64,000 bases of DNA from Weissella halotolerans DSM 20190 (GTDB lineage Bacteria > Bacillota > Bacilli > Lactobacillales > Lactobacillaceae). The DNA is taken from the NCBI RefSeq assembly GCF_000420365.1, contig NZ_ATUU01000001.1, positions 124,001 to 188,000 on the forward strand, given 5' to 3'. Below, piece after piece: positions 10,680-19,764 of this stretch. Position 1 is the first letter of the stretch. Each line of letters opens with the position of its first letter. A program made the translations under genes and the position numbers. A model generated the notes under the pieces. The model was given only the letters and a program-made list of their open reading frames with translations. It ran no database searches and was not told the origin of the DNA.

Positions 10680-11867
10680 ATGCAGTTTAATAATAAATGG
10701 ACAAAATGGCTGTTAACGGGACTTGCGGTTCTAATCTTAGGCGGTGGGTTAATCTTTTTTGGTAATTTTTTTGCTCAAAATGCTGGTCATACAGAACAAA
10801 GTGCACCTAGTGGGCATACTAAGAGCAAAAAGAAGGGCTTGCAGATTTCCGCTAGCAATGGGGCTAATTATAAAACCGTCATTAATGATGGTCATTACAA
10901 GGTAAGTAAAGCCCGTGGGGTAACGGCTTCAAAAAATGGAAATGAATTTAATATGGTAAGTTTTGAAAATGGCCTGCTTAATTTTTCTAAAGACCATTTC
11001 AGTACCGACCGTTATATCTTCCAAGAAGGACAGTATTTGAATAGTGACACGGCTTTGGATTGGCTTGGACGCAAATCAAAGGATAATCCTACTGGGTTGA
11101 ACCCAGCTGATAACGGTAAAACTGATAGTTCACGGGCGCCTATCTACTTACAAACATTAGAAGAACAAGATTTTATGACGCAAAAGGGAAATGATCTTTC
11201 CTTAGCCGGTGTGGTCGTGGGCTTGGCGATGAATACCCAAGACAGTTACCAAAAGGAAAAGTACGGTGCTACTTATCGTCAAAACATTAGTAAGCAAGAC
11301 TATGAACGTGAGGGTCGTAAAATTGCCCAATCTGTGATTGAACGTTATCGTAAATTGCCCGGAATAAAGCAAAATACGCCAATTATTGTGGCCATGTATG
11401 CCCAGGCTCCAGATGATTCATTGGCCGGTGGTAATTTTTATAGTTGGGTCCAGTCAACATCAGGTAGTCAATTATCAAAATGGCATGCGATTGATGATCA
11501 GACCGTTGTACTACCCATGGAAGAAGGTACCGCCAATGATAAGTCAGTTGCTAATGAGCTAAATACGAGTTTTAAGAACTTTACGAAGAATGTGCAAAAC
11601 TTTTTCCCTAACTTATCATCGGTAACTGGTCAAGCAGCCTATCATGACAAACAGTTGGCAGGTTTAAATGTGACGGTTACAACTCAGTTTTATTCTGCTA
11701 CCGAGATACGTAGCTTTGCTAATTATCTTGCGCAGGTAGCCCCTAATTATTTGCCAGGGGGCGTCCCAGTTCAGATTCGCATTAATGCGGCGACAGGTAT
11801 GCAGGCGTATGTTACAAAGAGTGCCGATAGTACGAAATATAGTGTGACTATCTTAGGCTCCTACTAA
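10680..11867 (+). CDS. camS: CamS family protein, membrane anchored but without a lipobox
   Basis: CamS proteins are extracellular lipoproteins in staphylococci and enterococci; the precursor signal peptide releases sex pheromones and the mature function is unclear. The conserved CamS body is present (about residues 60-396, with YLQTLEEQDFMT and the C-terminal GGVPVQIRINA segment). The N-terminus is a basic stretch followed by one hydrophobic segment (residues 10-27) with no Cys, so lipid modification is not possible. The start is the second ATG of an ATGATG pair, with AAAGGAGAA at better spacing. Last gene of pcrA-ligA-camS; gatCAB does not follow here. Confidence 0.88.
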   Translation: MQFNNKWTKWLLTGLAVLILGGGLIFFGNFFAQNAGHTEQSAPSGHTKSKKKGLQISASNGANYKTVINDGHYKVSKARGVTASKNGNEFNMVSFENGLLNFSKDHFSTDRYIFQEGQYLNSDTALDWLGRKSKDNPTGLNPADNGKTDSSRAPIYLQTLEEQDFMTQKGNDLSLAGVVVGLAMNTQDSYQKEKYGATYRQNISKQDYEREGRKIAQSVIERYRKLPGIKQNTPIIVAMYAQAPDDSLAGGNFYSWVQSTSGSQLSKWHAIDDQTVVLPMEEGTANDKSVANELNTSFKNFTKNVQNFFPNLSSVTGQAAYHDKQLAGLNVTVTTQFYSATEIRSFANYLAQVAPNYLPGGVPVQIRINAATGMQAYVTKSADSTKYSVTILGSY

Positions 11868-11883
11868 ACAGAATATCAAATCT

Positions 11884-11926
11884 ATGTACAGGGCTTGTCG
11901 TCAAACGTGACGATGAACCCTGTTCT
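11884..11926 (+). terminator. Probable terminator of pcrA-ligA-camS
   Basis: Imperfect stem built from ACAGGG / CCCTGT with an inner GTCGTCA / TGACGA helix, followed by TTCTTG rather than a long T-run. Confidence 0.5.
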
Positions 11927-11987
11927 TGCATTTGTGGGCAATAAAGATGATAATGTTAGTCAAGTAAAATCATGAGGAGGCAGTCAA

Positions 11988-12623
11988 ATGGGCATGCATC
12001 AGTACTTATCGGGGCTTAATGAATTAGAAATGATTAGTCGCGCACCCGGTTATTTTAAATATCAACCACATTCAGTGGCCGCACATTCCTGGAAGGTTAC
12101 GCAGGCTGCACAGTTTTTAGGTGACGTCGAAGAACAGGCTGGTAATGATGTTGACTGGCGGATGTTATATGAGAAGGCTTTAAACCATGATATGGCCGAA
12201 CGGTTTATCGGCGATATTCGGACCCCAGTTAAGTATGCTTCACAAGAGTTACGACAAATGTTAGCTAATGTTGAAACGAGTTTGTCAGATAGTTTTGTTG
12301 AAGCTGAAATTCCGGCTGAGCTACAGGCAGCTTATAAGCGGCGCTTGCATGAAGGTAAAGACGACACCTTAGAAGGACGGATTTTGGCGGTAGCAGATAA
12401 AATTGACTTGCTCTATGAAGCGTTTGGCGAATTGCAAAAGGGAAATCCAGAGCCAGTCTTTTTAGACATTTATCGCGAAAGTTTAGAAACGATTTTTGCC
12501 TTTCGTGATATGCCTAGTGTGGCCTACTTTATTCGCGAAGTTCTTCCTGAGCTTTTAAACGACCAATTCCCGGGGTCTGAAACCCTGCAGCGGATTTACA
12601 TTAGTATTTTTAACGCTGAGTAA
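11988..12623 (+). CDS. HD-domain phosphohydrolase, YfbR-like (5'-deoxynucleotidase type)
   Basis: Metal-dependent HD hydrolase. Metal ligands are seen in HSVAAHSW (first His), NHDMAERFIGD (the HD pair) and ADKIDLL (distal Asp). This pattern is typical of YfbR/HDDC2 enzymes that dephosphorylate deoxynucleoside 5'-monophosphates. It has its own GAGGAGG ribosome site. It lies upstream of, and separate from, uvrB. The exact substrate cannot be read from sequence. Confidence 0.82.
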   Translation: MGMHQYLSGLNELEMISRAPGYFKYQPHSVAAHSWKVTQAAQFLGDVEEQAGNDVDWRMLYEKALNHDMAERFIGDIRTPVKYASQELRQMLANVETSLSDSFVEAEIPAELQAAYKRRLHEGKDDTLEGRILAVADKIDLLYEAFGELQKGNPEPVFLDIYRESLETIFAFRDMPSVAYFIREVLPELLNDQFPGSETLQRIYISIFNAE

Positions 12624-12648
12624 CTGATAACCCCCCTAAACGGCTTAA

Positions 12649-12663
12649 TTCAGTTTAACTTAA
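12649..12663 (+). promoter_or_regulatory. Putative SOS-type operator of uvrB
   Basis: TTCAGTTTAACTTAA, a near-palindrome matching 13 of 15 positions of TTARGTTTAAMCTAA found at other promoters in this window. It overlaps the -35 hexamer (TTAACA, 12660-12665), so a bound repressor would block uvrB. Confidence 0.6.
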
Positions 12664-12687
12664 CAAACTAGGCAAGTCGTGTATAAT
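12660..12687 (+). promoter_or_regulatory. uvrB promoter
   Basis: -35 TTAACA (12660-12665), 16-bp spacer, -10 TATAAT (12682-12687). It is followed by a short leader and GGAGG before uvrB. Confidence 0.75.
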
Positions 12688-12726
12688 GGGAGAGGTAAGT
12701 CAATTTAAGTCGGCTGGAGGCAAACT

Positions 12727-14736
12727 ATGACCAAACGAGATACAAGTCATCCCTTTGAACTGGTTTCACAATATAAACCAACTGGGGATCAACCAGATGC
12801 CATTAAACAACTCGTAAAAGGAGTCAAAGATGGTGTAAAAGAACAGGTATTGTTGGGGGCAACAGGTACTGGTAAAACCTACACCATATCGAATGTTATC
12901 GCACAGGTTAATAAGCCCGTTTTGGTCTTGTCCCATAATAAGACCCTGGCTGGGCAGCTCTATGGCGAGTTTAAGCAATTCTTTCCTAACAATCCCGTTG
13001 AGTATTTTGTGTCCTATTATGATTATTATCAGCCAGAGGCCTACGTTCCTTCATCAGATACTTACATTGAAAAAGACTCATCGGTAAATGATGAAATTGA
13101 TAAATTACGTAATTCAGCAACTGCTTCCTTACTGGCCCGCAACGATACCATTGTCGTGGCATCCGTCTCATCTATTTTTGGATTAGGTAGTCCCGAACAG
13201 TATCAAGACCACGTTATTAATTTACGTCAAGGTGAAGAAATTGAGCGTAATGACCTAATGCGCCGGTTAGTTGATATTCAATTCCAACGTAATGATATTG
13301 ACTTTCAACGGGGAACGTTCCGGGTGCGGGGAGATGTGGTTGAGATTTTCCCAGCTTCTTCAGACGCCAAGGCCATCCGTGTTGAGTTTTTTGGGGATGA
13401 AATTGACCGGATTCGTGAAATTGATGCTTTAACGGGCGAAATTACGGCCGAAGACGATTTTATTTCTATTTTCCCCGCGACCCACTTTATGACGAATGAC
13501 AAGATTCGAGAGCGGGCGGTTAAAACCATTAAAGCTGAATTGGCTGAGCAGTTGCAAAAGTTCGAAGCAGAAGGCAAATTATTAGAAGCACAGCGGTTAA
13601 AGCAGCGTACCGAATATGATATCGAGATGATTGAGGAAATGGGCTTTACCACTGGCATTGAAAATTACTCACGGCATATGGATGGCCGTAAACCAGGCGA
13701 GCCGCCATTTACCTTGCTTGACTTCTTTCCTGATGATTTTTTGATTATTGTTGATGAATCGCATGTGACCATGCCACAAATCAGGGGGATGTATAAAGGC
13801 GATCGGGCGCGTAAGGAAACCTTGATTGATTTTGGCTTTCGCCTGCCAAGTGCCTTAGACAATCGACCTTTGCGCTTGGAAGAATTTGAAAAACACGTGC
13901 ACCAAGTGATTTATATGTCGGCGACCCCAGGTGATTATGAAACAGCCCGGGTACCAGCTGAACACGTCGTGCAACAAGTCATTCGGCCAACTGGTCTTTT
14001 GGACCCTGATATTGAGGTAAGACCAGTTATGGGACAGATAGATGATTTGCTAGGCGAAATCAATGAACGAGTTGCCAAGGACGAACGTGTTTTTGTAACG
14101 ACATTAACGAAGAAGATGGCCGAAGATTTAACGGACTACCTTAAGGATGTCGGCATCAAGGTTAAATACTTACATTCAGATATCAAAACCCTTGAACGAA
14201 CAGAAATTCTGCGGGACCTACGCTTAGGCAAGTTTGACGTCTTAGTAGGGATTAATTTGTTACGAGAAGGAATTGATGTGCCTGAAGTTTCGTTGGTAGC
14301 TATATTGGATGCAGACAAAGAAGGTTTCTTGCGAAATACGCGCTCATTGATTCAAACCATTGGCCGGGCAGCGCGTAATGAAAATGGTCATGTGATTATG
14401 TATGCTGATCAGGTAACGGCTTCCATGCAAGCAGCCATTGATGAGACGAGGCGACGGCGGCAAATTCAAATTGATTATAACCAAGCTCACGGAATTACGC
14501 CCCATACGATTAAAAAAGCAATTCGTGGAAATATTGCTGTCACCCATGACGTTGATACAAGCAATGAAGAAACGAGTTTCACCCAGGTAGCCTTTCAAGA
14601 TATGGCTAAGGACGATCAAGAGGCGACCATTGCTAATTTGGAAGATCAAATGCGTGCGGCCGCTAAGCAATTAGACTTTGAAGAGGCAGCCCATCTTCGC
14701 GATGCTATTATGGAATTGAAAGCACAAATGAATTAA
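12727..14736 (+). CDS. uvrB: Excinuclease ABC subunit B (UvrB)
   Basis: Damage-verification helicase of nucleotide excision repair. It has Walker A GATGTGKT, the beta-hairpin region ([12 protein letters not shown]), the DESHVT box, helicase motifs V/VI ([22 protein letters not shown]) and the C-terminal UVR motif ([22 protein letters not shown]) that binds UvrC. The 669 aa length is normal. It stands alone: uvrA does not follow, unlike in many Bacilli; a convergent terminator closes it. A damage-type operator overlaps its promoter. Confidence 0.97.
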   Translation: MTKRDTSHPFELVSQYKPTGDQPDAIKQLVKGVKDGVKEQVLLGATGTGKTYTISNVIAQVNKPVLVLSHNKTLAGQLYGEFKQFFPNNPVEYFVSYYDYYQPEAYVPSSDTYIEKDSSVNDEIDKLRNSATASLLARNDTIVVASVSSIFGLGSPEQYQDHVINLRQGEEIERNDLMRRLVDIQFQRNDIDFQRGTFRVRGDVVEIFPASSDAKAIRVEFFGDEIDRIREIDALTGEITAEDDFISIFPATHFMTNDKIRERAVKTIKAELAEQLQKFEAEGKLLEAQRLKQRTEYDIEMIEEMGFTTGIENYSRHMDGRKPGEPPFTLLDFFPDDFLIIVDESHVTMPQIRGMYKGDRARKETLIDFGFRLPSALDNRPLRLEEFEKHVHQVIYMSATPGDYETARVPAEHVVQQVIRPTGLLDPDIEVRPVMGQIDDLLGEINERVAKDERVFVTTLTKKMAEDLTDYLKDVGIKVKYLHSDIKTLERTEILRDLRLGKFDVLVGINLLREGIDVPEVSLVAILDADKEGFLRNTRSLIQTIGRAARNENGHVIMYADQVTASMQAAIDETRRRRQIQIDYNQAHGITPHTIKKAIRGNIAVTHDVDTSNEETSFTQVAFQDMAKDDQEATIANLEDQMRAAAKQLDFEEAAHLRDAIMELKAQMN

Positions 14737-14743
14737 ACTGATT

Positions 14744-14792
14744 AAAAAAACTAGCTCATTGACGCCATTCAGCGTCAATGAGCTAGTTTTTT
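14744..14792. terminator. Bidirectional terminator between uvrB and the hit operon
   Basis: Long perfect stem CTAGCTCATTGACGC / GCGTCAATGAGCTAG with A-tract and T-tract flanks serving both convergent transcripts. Confidence 0.92.
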
Positions 14793-15081
14793 AATGCCTT
14801 TTCATGGGATTTTGAAGTAAAGTATTGATTTTCGTCATATTTTGATCAATTCGCTTTTTAGCTTCGGCGATCCGCTCCAAATGTGGTTGATTGCGAAAGG
14901 TAACTTTATTAACTTCGGTTTCTACTTGTTTACTAACTTTTGAAAATGCTTGCACAGCCGCTTGCAAATTAGATAAAGCCGTCTGAAAATTGGTGAAGCT
15001 AACTTTTAATGCTTTTACCCGCATACCAAAGGCTTGGACATGGGCTTTACTGCCCTGCCATAAATTAGAAATAATCCCCAT
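14791..15081 (-). CDS. Small coiled-coil protein encoded downstream of hit
   Basis: A 96-aa basic protein without a signal peptide or TM segment. Its middle (residues 25-90) is helical with heptad-like spacing and repeated Lys/Gln. The family was not recognised; the position right after hit is where many Firmicutes encode YtxH-type or other small helical proteins. The start at 15081 follows AAGGAG; longer reading frames run into hit. Its start lies directly after the hit stop, so translation is probably coupled. Confidence 0.7.
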   Translation of the reverse strand: MGIISNLWQGSKAHVQAFGMRVKALKVSFTNFQTALSNLQAAVQAFSKVSKQVETEVNKVTFRNQPHLERIAEAKKRIDQNMTKINTLLQNPMKRH

Positions 15082-15082
15082 T

Positions 15083-15526
15083 TTAGTTATTCTCCTTATC
15101 GAATTGCCGTGCAATAGTATCTGCGCGGGCTTGATAAACGGCTGGGCTAACCTCATGTGATTGGGTTGGTGCCGGTAAATTAAGTCCGTCATTAGCATAG
15201 CGGGGAATAAAATGAATATGTGAATGAAAAACAGATTGTCCAGCCGCCGCACCATTATTAACCAAGATGTTCATCCCAATAATATTGGGATCACTATCTT
15301 TGATGGCCCGGGCAATCTTAGGGATTTTGGTTAAGACTCGTTGGGCTAGCTTATCGTCATAGTCATAAATATCAGCCACATGTTGCTTAGGTACCATTAG
15401 GGTGTGGCCAGGTGTGGCTTGACTTAAGTCAAGAAAGGCCAATACGTCATCATCTTCATAAACTTTGTAGGCAGGTATTTCACCCTGAATAATTTTGTCA
15501 AAAATATACTTGTTTTCTGTTGTCAT
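15083..15526 (-). CDS. hit: HIT family protein (histidine triad nucleotide hydrolase)
   Basis: HINT-type nucleotide phosphoramidase/hydrolase. The triad is visible as HSHIHFIP (HxHxH) near residue 100, with the conserved N-terminal FDKIIQGEIPAYKVYED and the PGHTLMVPK segment. Length 147 aa is typical. It is divergent from ecsA across a 145-bp intergenic region, the usual hit/ecsA arrangement of Bacilli. Confidence 0.94.
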   Translation of the reverse strand: MTTENKYIFDKIIQGEIPAYKVYEDDDVLAFLDLSQATPGHTLMVPKQHVADIYDYDDKLAQRVLTKIPKIARAIKDSDPNIIGMNILVNNGAAAGQSVFHSHIHFIPRYANDGLNLPAPTQSHEVSPAVYQARADTIARQFDKENN

Positions 15527-15671
15527 GACTATCCCTCCATCAATATATGCACATATTTACTTCCTAAGGCTTATTATACCGTAAACTTGAACGCCCTGCC
15601 TATTCATCTTAGCTTAGCCTGGTGTACAATAGGAGAGATTTAGTTATTTTTTTAGTAAATGAGGACCTAAA

Positions 15672-16358
15672 ATGGCATTAATTGTTAAGAACTTATCAGG
15701 TGGCTATGGTCAAGCACCTGTATTACATGATGTGACCTTTACCGTACCCGACCAATCAGTAACAGCCTTAGTTGGTTTAAATGGGTCGGGCAAGTCAACC
15801 ACCATTAACCATATTATTGGTTTATTACCGCCAAGAACGGGGACCATTACATTGAATGGGGTCGACCTTATTTCGGACCCCTTTGCGTATAAGCGCCAAA
15901 TTGCCTATATTCCAGAACAACCAGTTTTATACCAGGAACTGACCCTGCGTGAACATATCGATTTGATGATCCGCATTTATCATCTGGAAGCAAAGCGTAC
16001 CTGGCAAGAAGCCAATCAGTTATTAGAACGCTTCCGCTTGGCCCATAAATTAGATTGGTTTCCAATTTATTTTTCAAAGGGAATGCGGCAAAAGGTGATG
16101 ATTGTCTTGGCCTTTATGGCCAAAGCACCATTTTACATCATCGATGAACCCTTTTTGGGGTTAGATGTCTTGGCAGTGGATGATCTCTTAGCCTTGATTG
16201 ATGAACGGCGGGCTGCAGGCGCCAGCATACTCTTAACTACTCATGTATTGGAAAATATCATGCCACATGCCCAATCTTATGTGTACTTAGCCAAAGGACG
16301 AGTCGAAAAGCAAGGGCCTGCTAGCGATTTAGTTAACTTAGAAATGAGTAGGGATTAA
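15672..16358 (+). CDS. ecsA: ABC transporter ATP-binding protein EcsA
   Basis: ATPase of the Ecs transporter, linked in Bacilli to protein secretion and intramembrane proteolysis. It has Walker A GLNGSGKST, a Q-loop near AYIPEQPV, the unusual signature FSKGMRQK typical of EcsA in place of LSGGQ, Walker B FYIIDEPFLGLD and the switch His (TTHVLE). The gene is preceded by GAGGA and followed 4 nt later by ecsB. Confidence 0.93.
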   Translation: MALIVKNLSGGYGQAPVLHDVTFTVPDQSVTALVGLNGSGKSTTINHIIGLLPPRTGTITLNGVDLISDPFAYKRQIAYIPEQPVLYQELTLREHIDLMIRIYHLEAKRTWQEANQLLERFRLAHKLDWFPIYFSKGMRQKVMIVLAFMAKAPFYIIDEPFLGLDVLAVDDLLALIDERRAAGASILLTTHVLENIMPHAQSYVYLAKGRVEKQGPASDLVNLEMSRD

Positions 16359-16362
16359 CATC

Positions 16363-17481
16363 ATGAAAGGATCAAAATTATTTAAGCAACGTTGGCAACG
16401 GCAGTGGCAGACTTATGCTAAGTACTTGCCCTATGTCTTTAATGATCATGCAATTTTGGCCTTTGTAATTTTATTTGGAGCAGCATTGCTGGCTTATCGG
16501 CAGTTTTTACTGACCTTAACGGTAACGCCATTGACCCTTTTGCTCCTATGGTTAGGGATGGGCTTAACTTTAACCATTTTCAATCGGCCAGCAACCTTTA
16601 TTCTAGAAGCAGATACGATTTTTTTCCTAGGTGATCAAACAAGCCTTGTTGGCTTGTACCATTATGCAACCCTTTACAGTATGATTATTAATGGCTTCAT
16701 TGAATTGGTCTTGTTACTGGCCTTATTACCTTTAATGATTGTTTTATTGACTACCAAGGTGTGGCTGTTAGTGCTCCTGATTTGCCTAATGGTGACGTGT
16801 AAGGTGATGTGTACGGGTTGGCTTGCCTATCGCTGGGCTCATTTTTCCAATGATTATGGTGCGGTTAGCAATAAGTTGGTCAATTGGCGTCAGTTGGCCC
16901 AGGCTGAGACTAACCGGCAGGCAAGAATTCTCGCCTTTTTTAATCTCTTTATCGATGTTCCTGGTCAGACCGCCAAACTCAGTCGACGTCGCTGGGCAAC
17001 ACCGTTAATTCGTCATTGGCCAGGCCAGCAGACAGCCCGGTTAACGTATTTGTATGTGCTAACCTTTTTCCGCCAGGACCAGTACTTTATGACCTGGATG
17101 CGGCTAACCCTGTTTGGCTTAGCGGTAGTCGTACTTAGTCAGGGCTGGTTAAGGGTATGTCTCTTAGCTTTGTTGGTCTATCTGTTAATGTTACAGTTAA
17201 TTCCGCTGGTCACCAGTCATCGACAGATAGTCTTTGATCATTTAATGCCACTATCACTTGCTGATCGTAAAGCCGCCTTTGTTTGGGTAATTAGTCCCTT
17301 GCTAGTGGTTACGCAAGTACTTTGGTTAGGCTTAGCCCTTGTACTTGCGCCTAAAGGACAGGAATTGCTTCAAATGGGTTTGCCCCTTGTACTAATGACC
17401 TTGGTTTTGGTATTCTGGTATTCAGGAAAAGAAATAGAGACGTTATTTAAAAGGAGAGCATACCGTGCGTTTAAGAAATAA
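16363..17481 (+). CDS. ecsB: ABC transporter permease EcsB
   Basis: Membrane partner of EcsA: 372 aa with about eight hydrophobic helices in two groups (residues 25-150 and 225-355) around a basic central loop. Sequence conservation in this family is low, so the call rests on topology plus tight linkage to ecsA. It overlaps the trmB start by 17 nt. No ecsC follows. Confidence 0.88.
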   Translation: MKGSKLFKQRWQRQWQTYAKYLPYVFNDHAILAFVILFGAALLAYRQFLLTLTVTPLTLLLLWLGMGLTLTIFNRPATFILEADTIFFLGDQTSLVGLYHYATLYSMIINGFIELVLLLALLPLMIVLLTTKVWLLVLLICLMVTCKVMCTGWLAYRWAHFSNDYGAVSNKLVNWRQLAQAETNRQARILAFFNLFIDVPGQTAKLSRRRWATPLIRHWPGQQTARLTYLYVLTFFRQDQYFMTWMRLTLFGLAVVVLSQGWLRVCLLALLVYLLMLQLIPLVTSHRQIVFDHLMPLSLADRKAAFVWVISPLLVVTQVLWLGLALVLAPKGQELLQMGLPLVLMTLVLVFWYSGKEIETLFKRRAYRAFKK

Positions 17482-18127
17482 AAAGTGGGCTGGTCCTTGG
17501 TTGGCCGCACATCCGGATTTAGTGATTGGTCAAACAAGGGCCACTGAACTAAAGGGGCATTGGGCAGACCTTTTCCCCCGGCAACAACCGATTCAGGTTG
17601 AAATTGGAACTGGAAAAGGTCAGTTTATCATTGGCATGGCTAAAGCGTATCCTGATCGTAATTTTATCGGCATGGAAATCCAGGAATCAGCAGTTGCCGT
17701 TGCTGCCCGTAAGGCAGACGAAGATGGTCAACCGCTACCAAATTTAAAGTTTTTGTATGGTGATGGAGCTGGGGTAGAGACTTACTTTGAAAAAGGGGAA
17801 ATTGAAAAACTTTACTTGAATTTTTCTGATCCTTGGCCTAAGCATCGGCATGAAAACCGGCGCTTAACTTCGCCAAACTTTTTAAAAGGTTACCAATCCG
17901 TCTTACCAAAGGGTGGCCAATTAGCTTTTAAAACAGATAATCGCGGGTTATTTGAATATTCTTTGTATTCTTTTGCCCAGTTTGGCGTAAACTTTATCCC
18001 CGATGGCATCTCATTAGACCTACATGCGGATGAAGATAAAATGGTTGATAATGTGGCCACAGAATATGAAGAAAAGTTCTCAGCTAAAGGTTTTCCCATT
18101 TATCAATTTATCGGTCAATTTAATTAA
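17465..18127 (+). CDS. trmB: tRNA (guanine-N7-)-methyltransferase TrmB
   Basis: Makes m7G46 in tRNA with SAM. It has the N-terminal RLRNKKWA segment, the VEIGTGKGQF SAM loop, the FSDPWPKHRHENRRL catalytic signature and the C-terminal TEYEEKF motif. Length 220 aa is standard. The start is GTG after AAGGAGAG; it sits inside the ecsB 3' end, pointing to translational coupling. Confidence 0.96.
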   Translation: MRLRNKKWAGPWLAAHPDLVIGQTRATELKGHWADLFPRQQPIQVEIGTGKGQFIIGMAKAYPDRNFIGMEIQESAVAVAARKADEDGQPLPNLKFLYGDGAGVETYFEKGEIEKLYLNFSDPWPKHRHENRRLTSPNFLKGYQSVLPKGGQLAFKTDNRGLFEYSLYSFAQFGVNFIPDGISLDLHADEDKMVDNVATEYEEKFSAKGFPIYQFIGQFN

Positions 18128-18137
18128 GATCAATTAA

Positions 18138-18175
18138 AAAAGGTCCTTTCTATTAATTAATAGAAAGGACCTTTA
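18138..18175. terminator. Bidirectional terminator trmB / yslB
   Basis: Stem AAAGGTCCTTTCTATTAA / TTAATAGAAAGGACCTTT between two convergent genes. Confidence 0.9.
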
Positions 18176-18191
18176 CTATAATAAAAACAGC

Positions 18192-18623
18192 TTAGTGCTC
18201 AAGTTGTACAGGGGCTTCAGTCAAAACAGTCATATTGACGACACCCTGACTGACTTCAGGGTTAGCCATCGCTTCAACACCACAGTCTACAAGCTCTTGA
18301 ATTGCCTGGGCTAAGAACCCACTTTCCAAGGTGAAATTAGCATTAGATCGTTTGGCTAAACGGTCAGCGACAAGGCGACCAGATAATTGCCAGTCAAGTT
18401 GTGTTTTACTCTCCTTGACTAAGGTTAAGTCACCAAAGCCGGCCCGCTGGAAGTAATGCTGGATGTCAGTTAATGTGCGTAACGTTTGCCTACGAGCCAA
18501 ACTTTTCCCGGCCCAGTAAAGGATGCTTTGTTCGTCATCTTGTAATAATTCTGGGAGGAGTTCATCGCGCAATACACTGACTGCGTACGGACTCAATTCC
18601 ACTGCCTGCCTTTGTTCCACCAT
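18192..18623 (-). CDS. yslB: YslB family protein (DUF2507)
   Basis: Small Firmicutes protein of unknown biochemical role. The family signature ILYWAGKSLAR is at about residues 38-48, followed by the FQRAGFGDLTLVKES segment. Length 143 aa is typical. In Bacillus the gene is near division and iron-sulfur genes; here it is monocistronic with its own terminator. Fold relatives include heme/NO-binding-like domains, but no ligand His is apparent. Confidence 0.85.
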   Translation of the reverse strand: MVEQRQAVELSPYAVSVLRDELLPELLQDDEQSILYWAGKSLARRQTLRTLTDIQHYFQRAGFGDLTLVKESKTQLDWQLSGRLVADRLAKRSNANFTLESGFLAQAIQELVDCGVEAMANPEVSQGVVNMTVLTEAPVQLEH

Positions 18624-18735
18624 GCTGTGTCACTCCTTAACTAATGTTCATAGCTATCAGTATATAGCTATTTTCCAGTATTTGCCAATAAATTACGAAA
18701 ATGTTACAATTTGACAGGCGAAAGGATGGAGACTA

Positions 18736-19653
18736 ATGGACTTACCTGATAATGCACTTAAACGCACAACGCTTGGCTTAATTAATGCGGATTTAATCGT
18801 ACAAAACATGTATGCGAGTGGTACCAGAGACTGGCGCGCAGATGGATCATTATCCCTAGCTACCATTGCCGCCCTGTCACGGTCTTATAACTTATATACC
18901 ATTATGGAACGTTTTGTTAGCTGGTATCGACGGGGTACGTTCACAGCCTTAGGGCAACGGCAGCCAGTTGGACCGGTCACACAAACTGCTATTATGCGTT
19001 ATATGAAAAATCATGACCCTTTTTCTTCAGGTGTTTTTGAAGGTCAGGATCAGGGGAATGCAGCCCTTTTACGCATTACGCCGATGGTCTTGTACCTACA
19101 TGCTGAATACGGACCTGAATTTGTTAATAATGATCCAGCCATGTTAAGTCTGCATCAGGTGACAGGTTTAACGCACAATCAACCCCTGGCACTGATGACC
19201 AACGGCTTTTATGCCATGCTGGTTAATCAATTGCTTGAAGGGCAGCCTTTACAAGCTAGCTTTGAAACCGCCATTAGTCAAGGCTATGATTACTATGCAC
19301 ATCATCGGTTTTTTGCTGGTCATTTAGCAGCCTTTAATCGTCTTAATTTGCCTGACTTCAAACATACGCCTCAAAAGGATATTACAGCGTCTGATCAAGC
19401 ATTAGACACGCTTGAAGCGACTATCTGGGTTGCCTTTCATAGTCAAACCTATCAGGATGCCCTGAATTTAACTGGTGAGTTATCCGGGACGCCGGCGCGG
19501 GTTTTACCGCTGGTGGGAGCGCTTAGTGCCCTTCTTTTTGACGACCCAGTGGTGATTCCCGACGATTGGCTAGGGCAGGGGGGTCTTAACCAAATTAAGC
19601 GTATTTTGATGGTCGCTAACCGGGTAGGGGCCTTTAACCCCGTTAATGTATAG
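18736..19653 (+). CDS. ADP-ribosylglycohydrolase (DraG/ARH)-like protein lacking metal ligands
   Basis: A 305-aa protein that follows the DraG fold order. A D-D-T-like position reads WRADGSLSLATIAAL. The GNAALLRITPM segment matches the usual NGALMRxAP. THNQPLAL and DTLEATIWVAF match the helical core. The usual C-terminal GGDTDTxxAIxGAL motif reads SGTPARVLPLVGAL. Both Mg2+-binding Asp clusters are therefore missing, suggesting a pseudo-enzyme that may still bind ADP-ribose or protein. It is monocistronic. Confidence 0.65.
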   Translation: MDLPDNALKRTTLGLINADLIVQNMYASGTRDWRADGSLSLATIAALSRSYNLYTIMERFVSWYRRGTFTALGQRQPVGPVTQTAIMRYMKNHDPFSSGVFEGQDQGNAALLRITPMVLYLHAEYGPEFVNNDPAMLSLHQVTGLTHNQPLALMTNGFYAMLVNQLLEGQPLQASFETAISQGYDYYAHHRFFAGHLAAFNRLNLPDFKHTPQKDITASDQALDTLEATIWVAFHSQTYQDALNLTGELSGTPARVLPLVGALSALLFDDPVVIPDDWLGQGGLNQIKRILMVANRVGAFNPVNV

Positions 19654-19655
19654 TA

Positions 19656-19688
19656 GAGCTATCAGCCGTGAGCATGATAGTTTTTTTC
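19656..19688 (+). terminator. Terminator after the ARH-like gene
   Basis: Stem AGCTATCA / TGATAGTT followed by a T7 run. Confidence 0.75.
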
Positions 19689-19764
19689 TTAAACCAGGGT
19701 AGGCAGGCCATCCGATCTGTAGGATAATAAACACTTAATAGCTTCAAGACGAGGGAGGATGGCA

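Noticed and set aside
13305-13658. Minus-strand frame inside uvrB (and similar frames in other core genes)
   Set aside because: Antisense shadow of a complete conserved gene.
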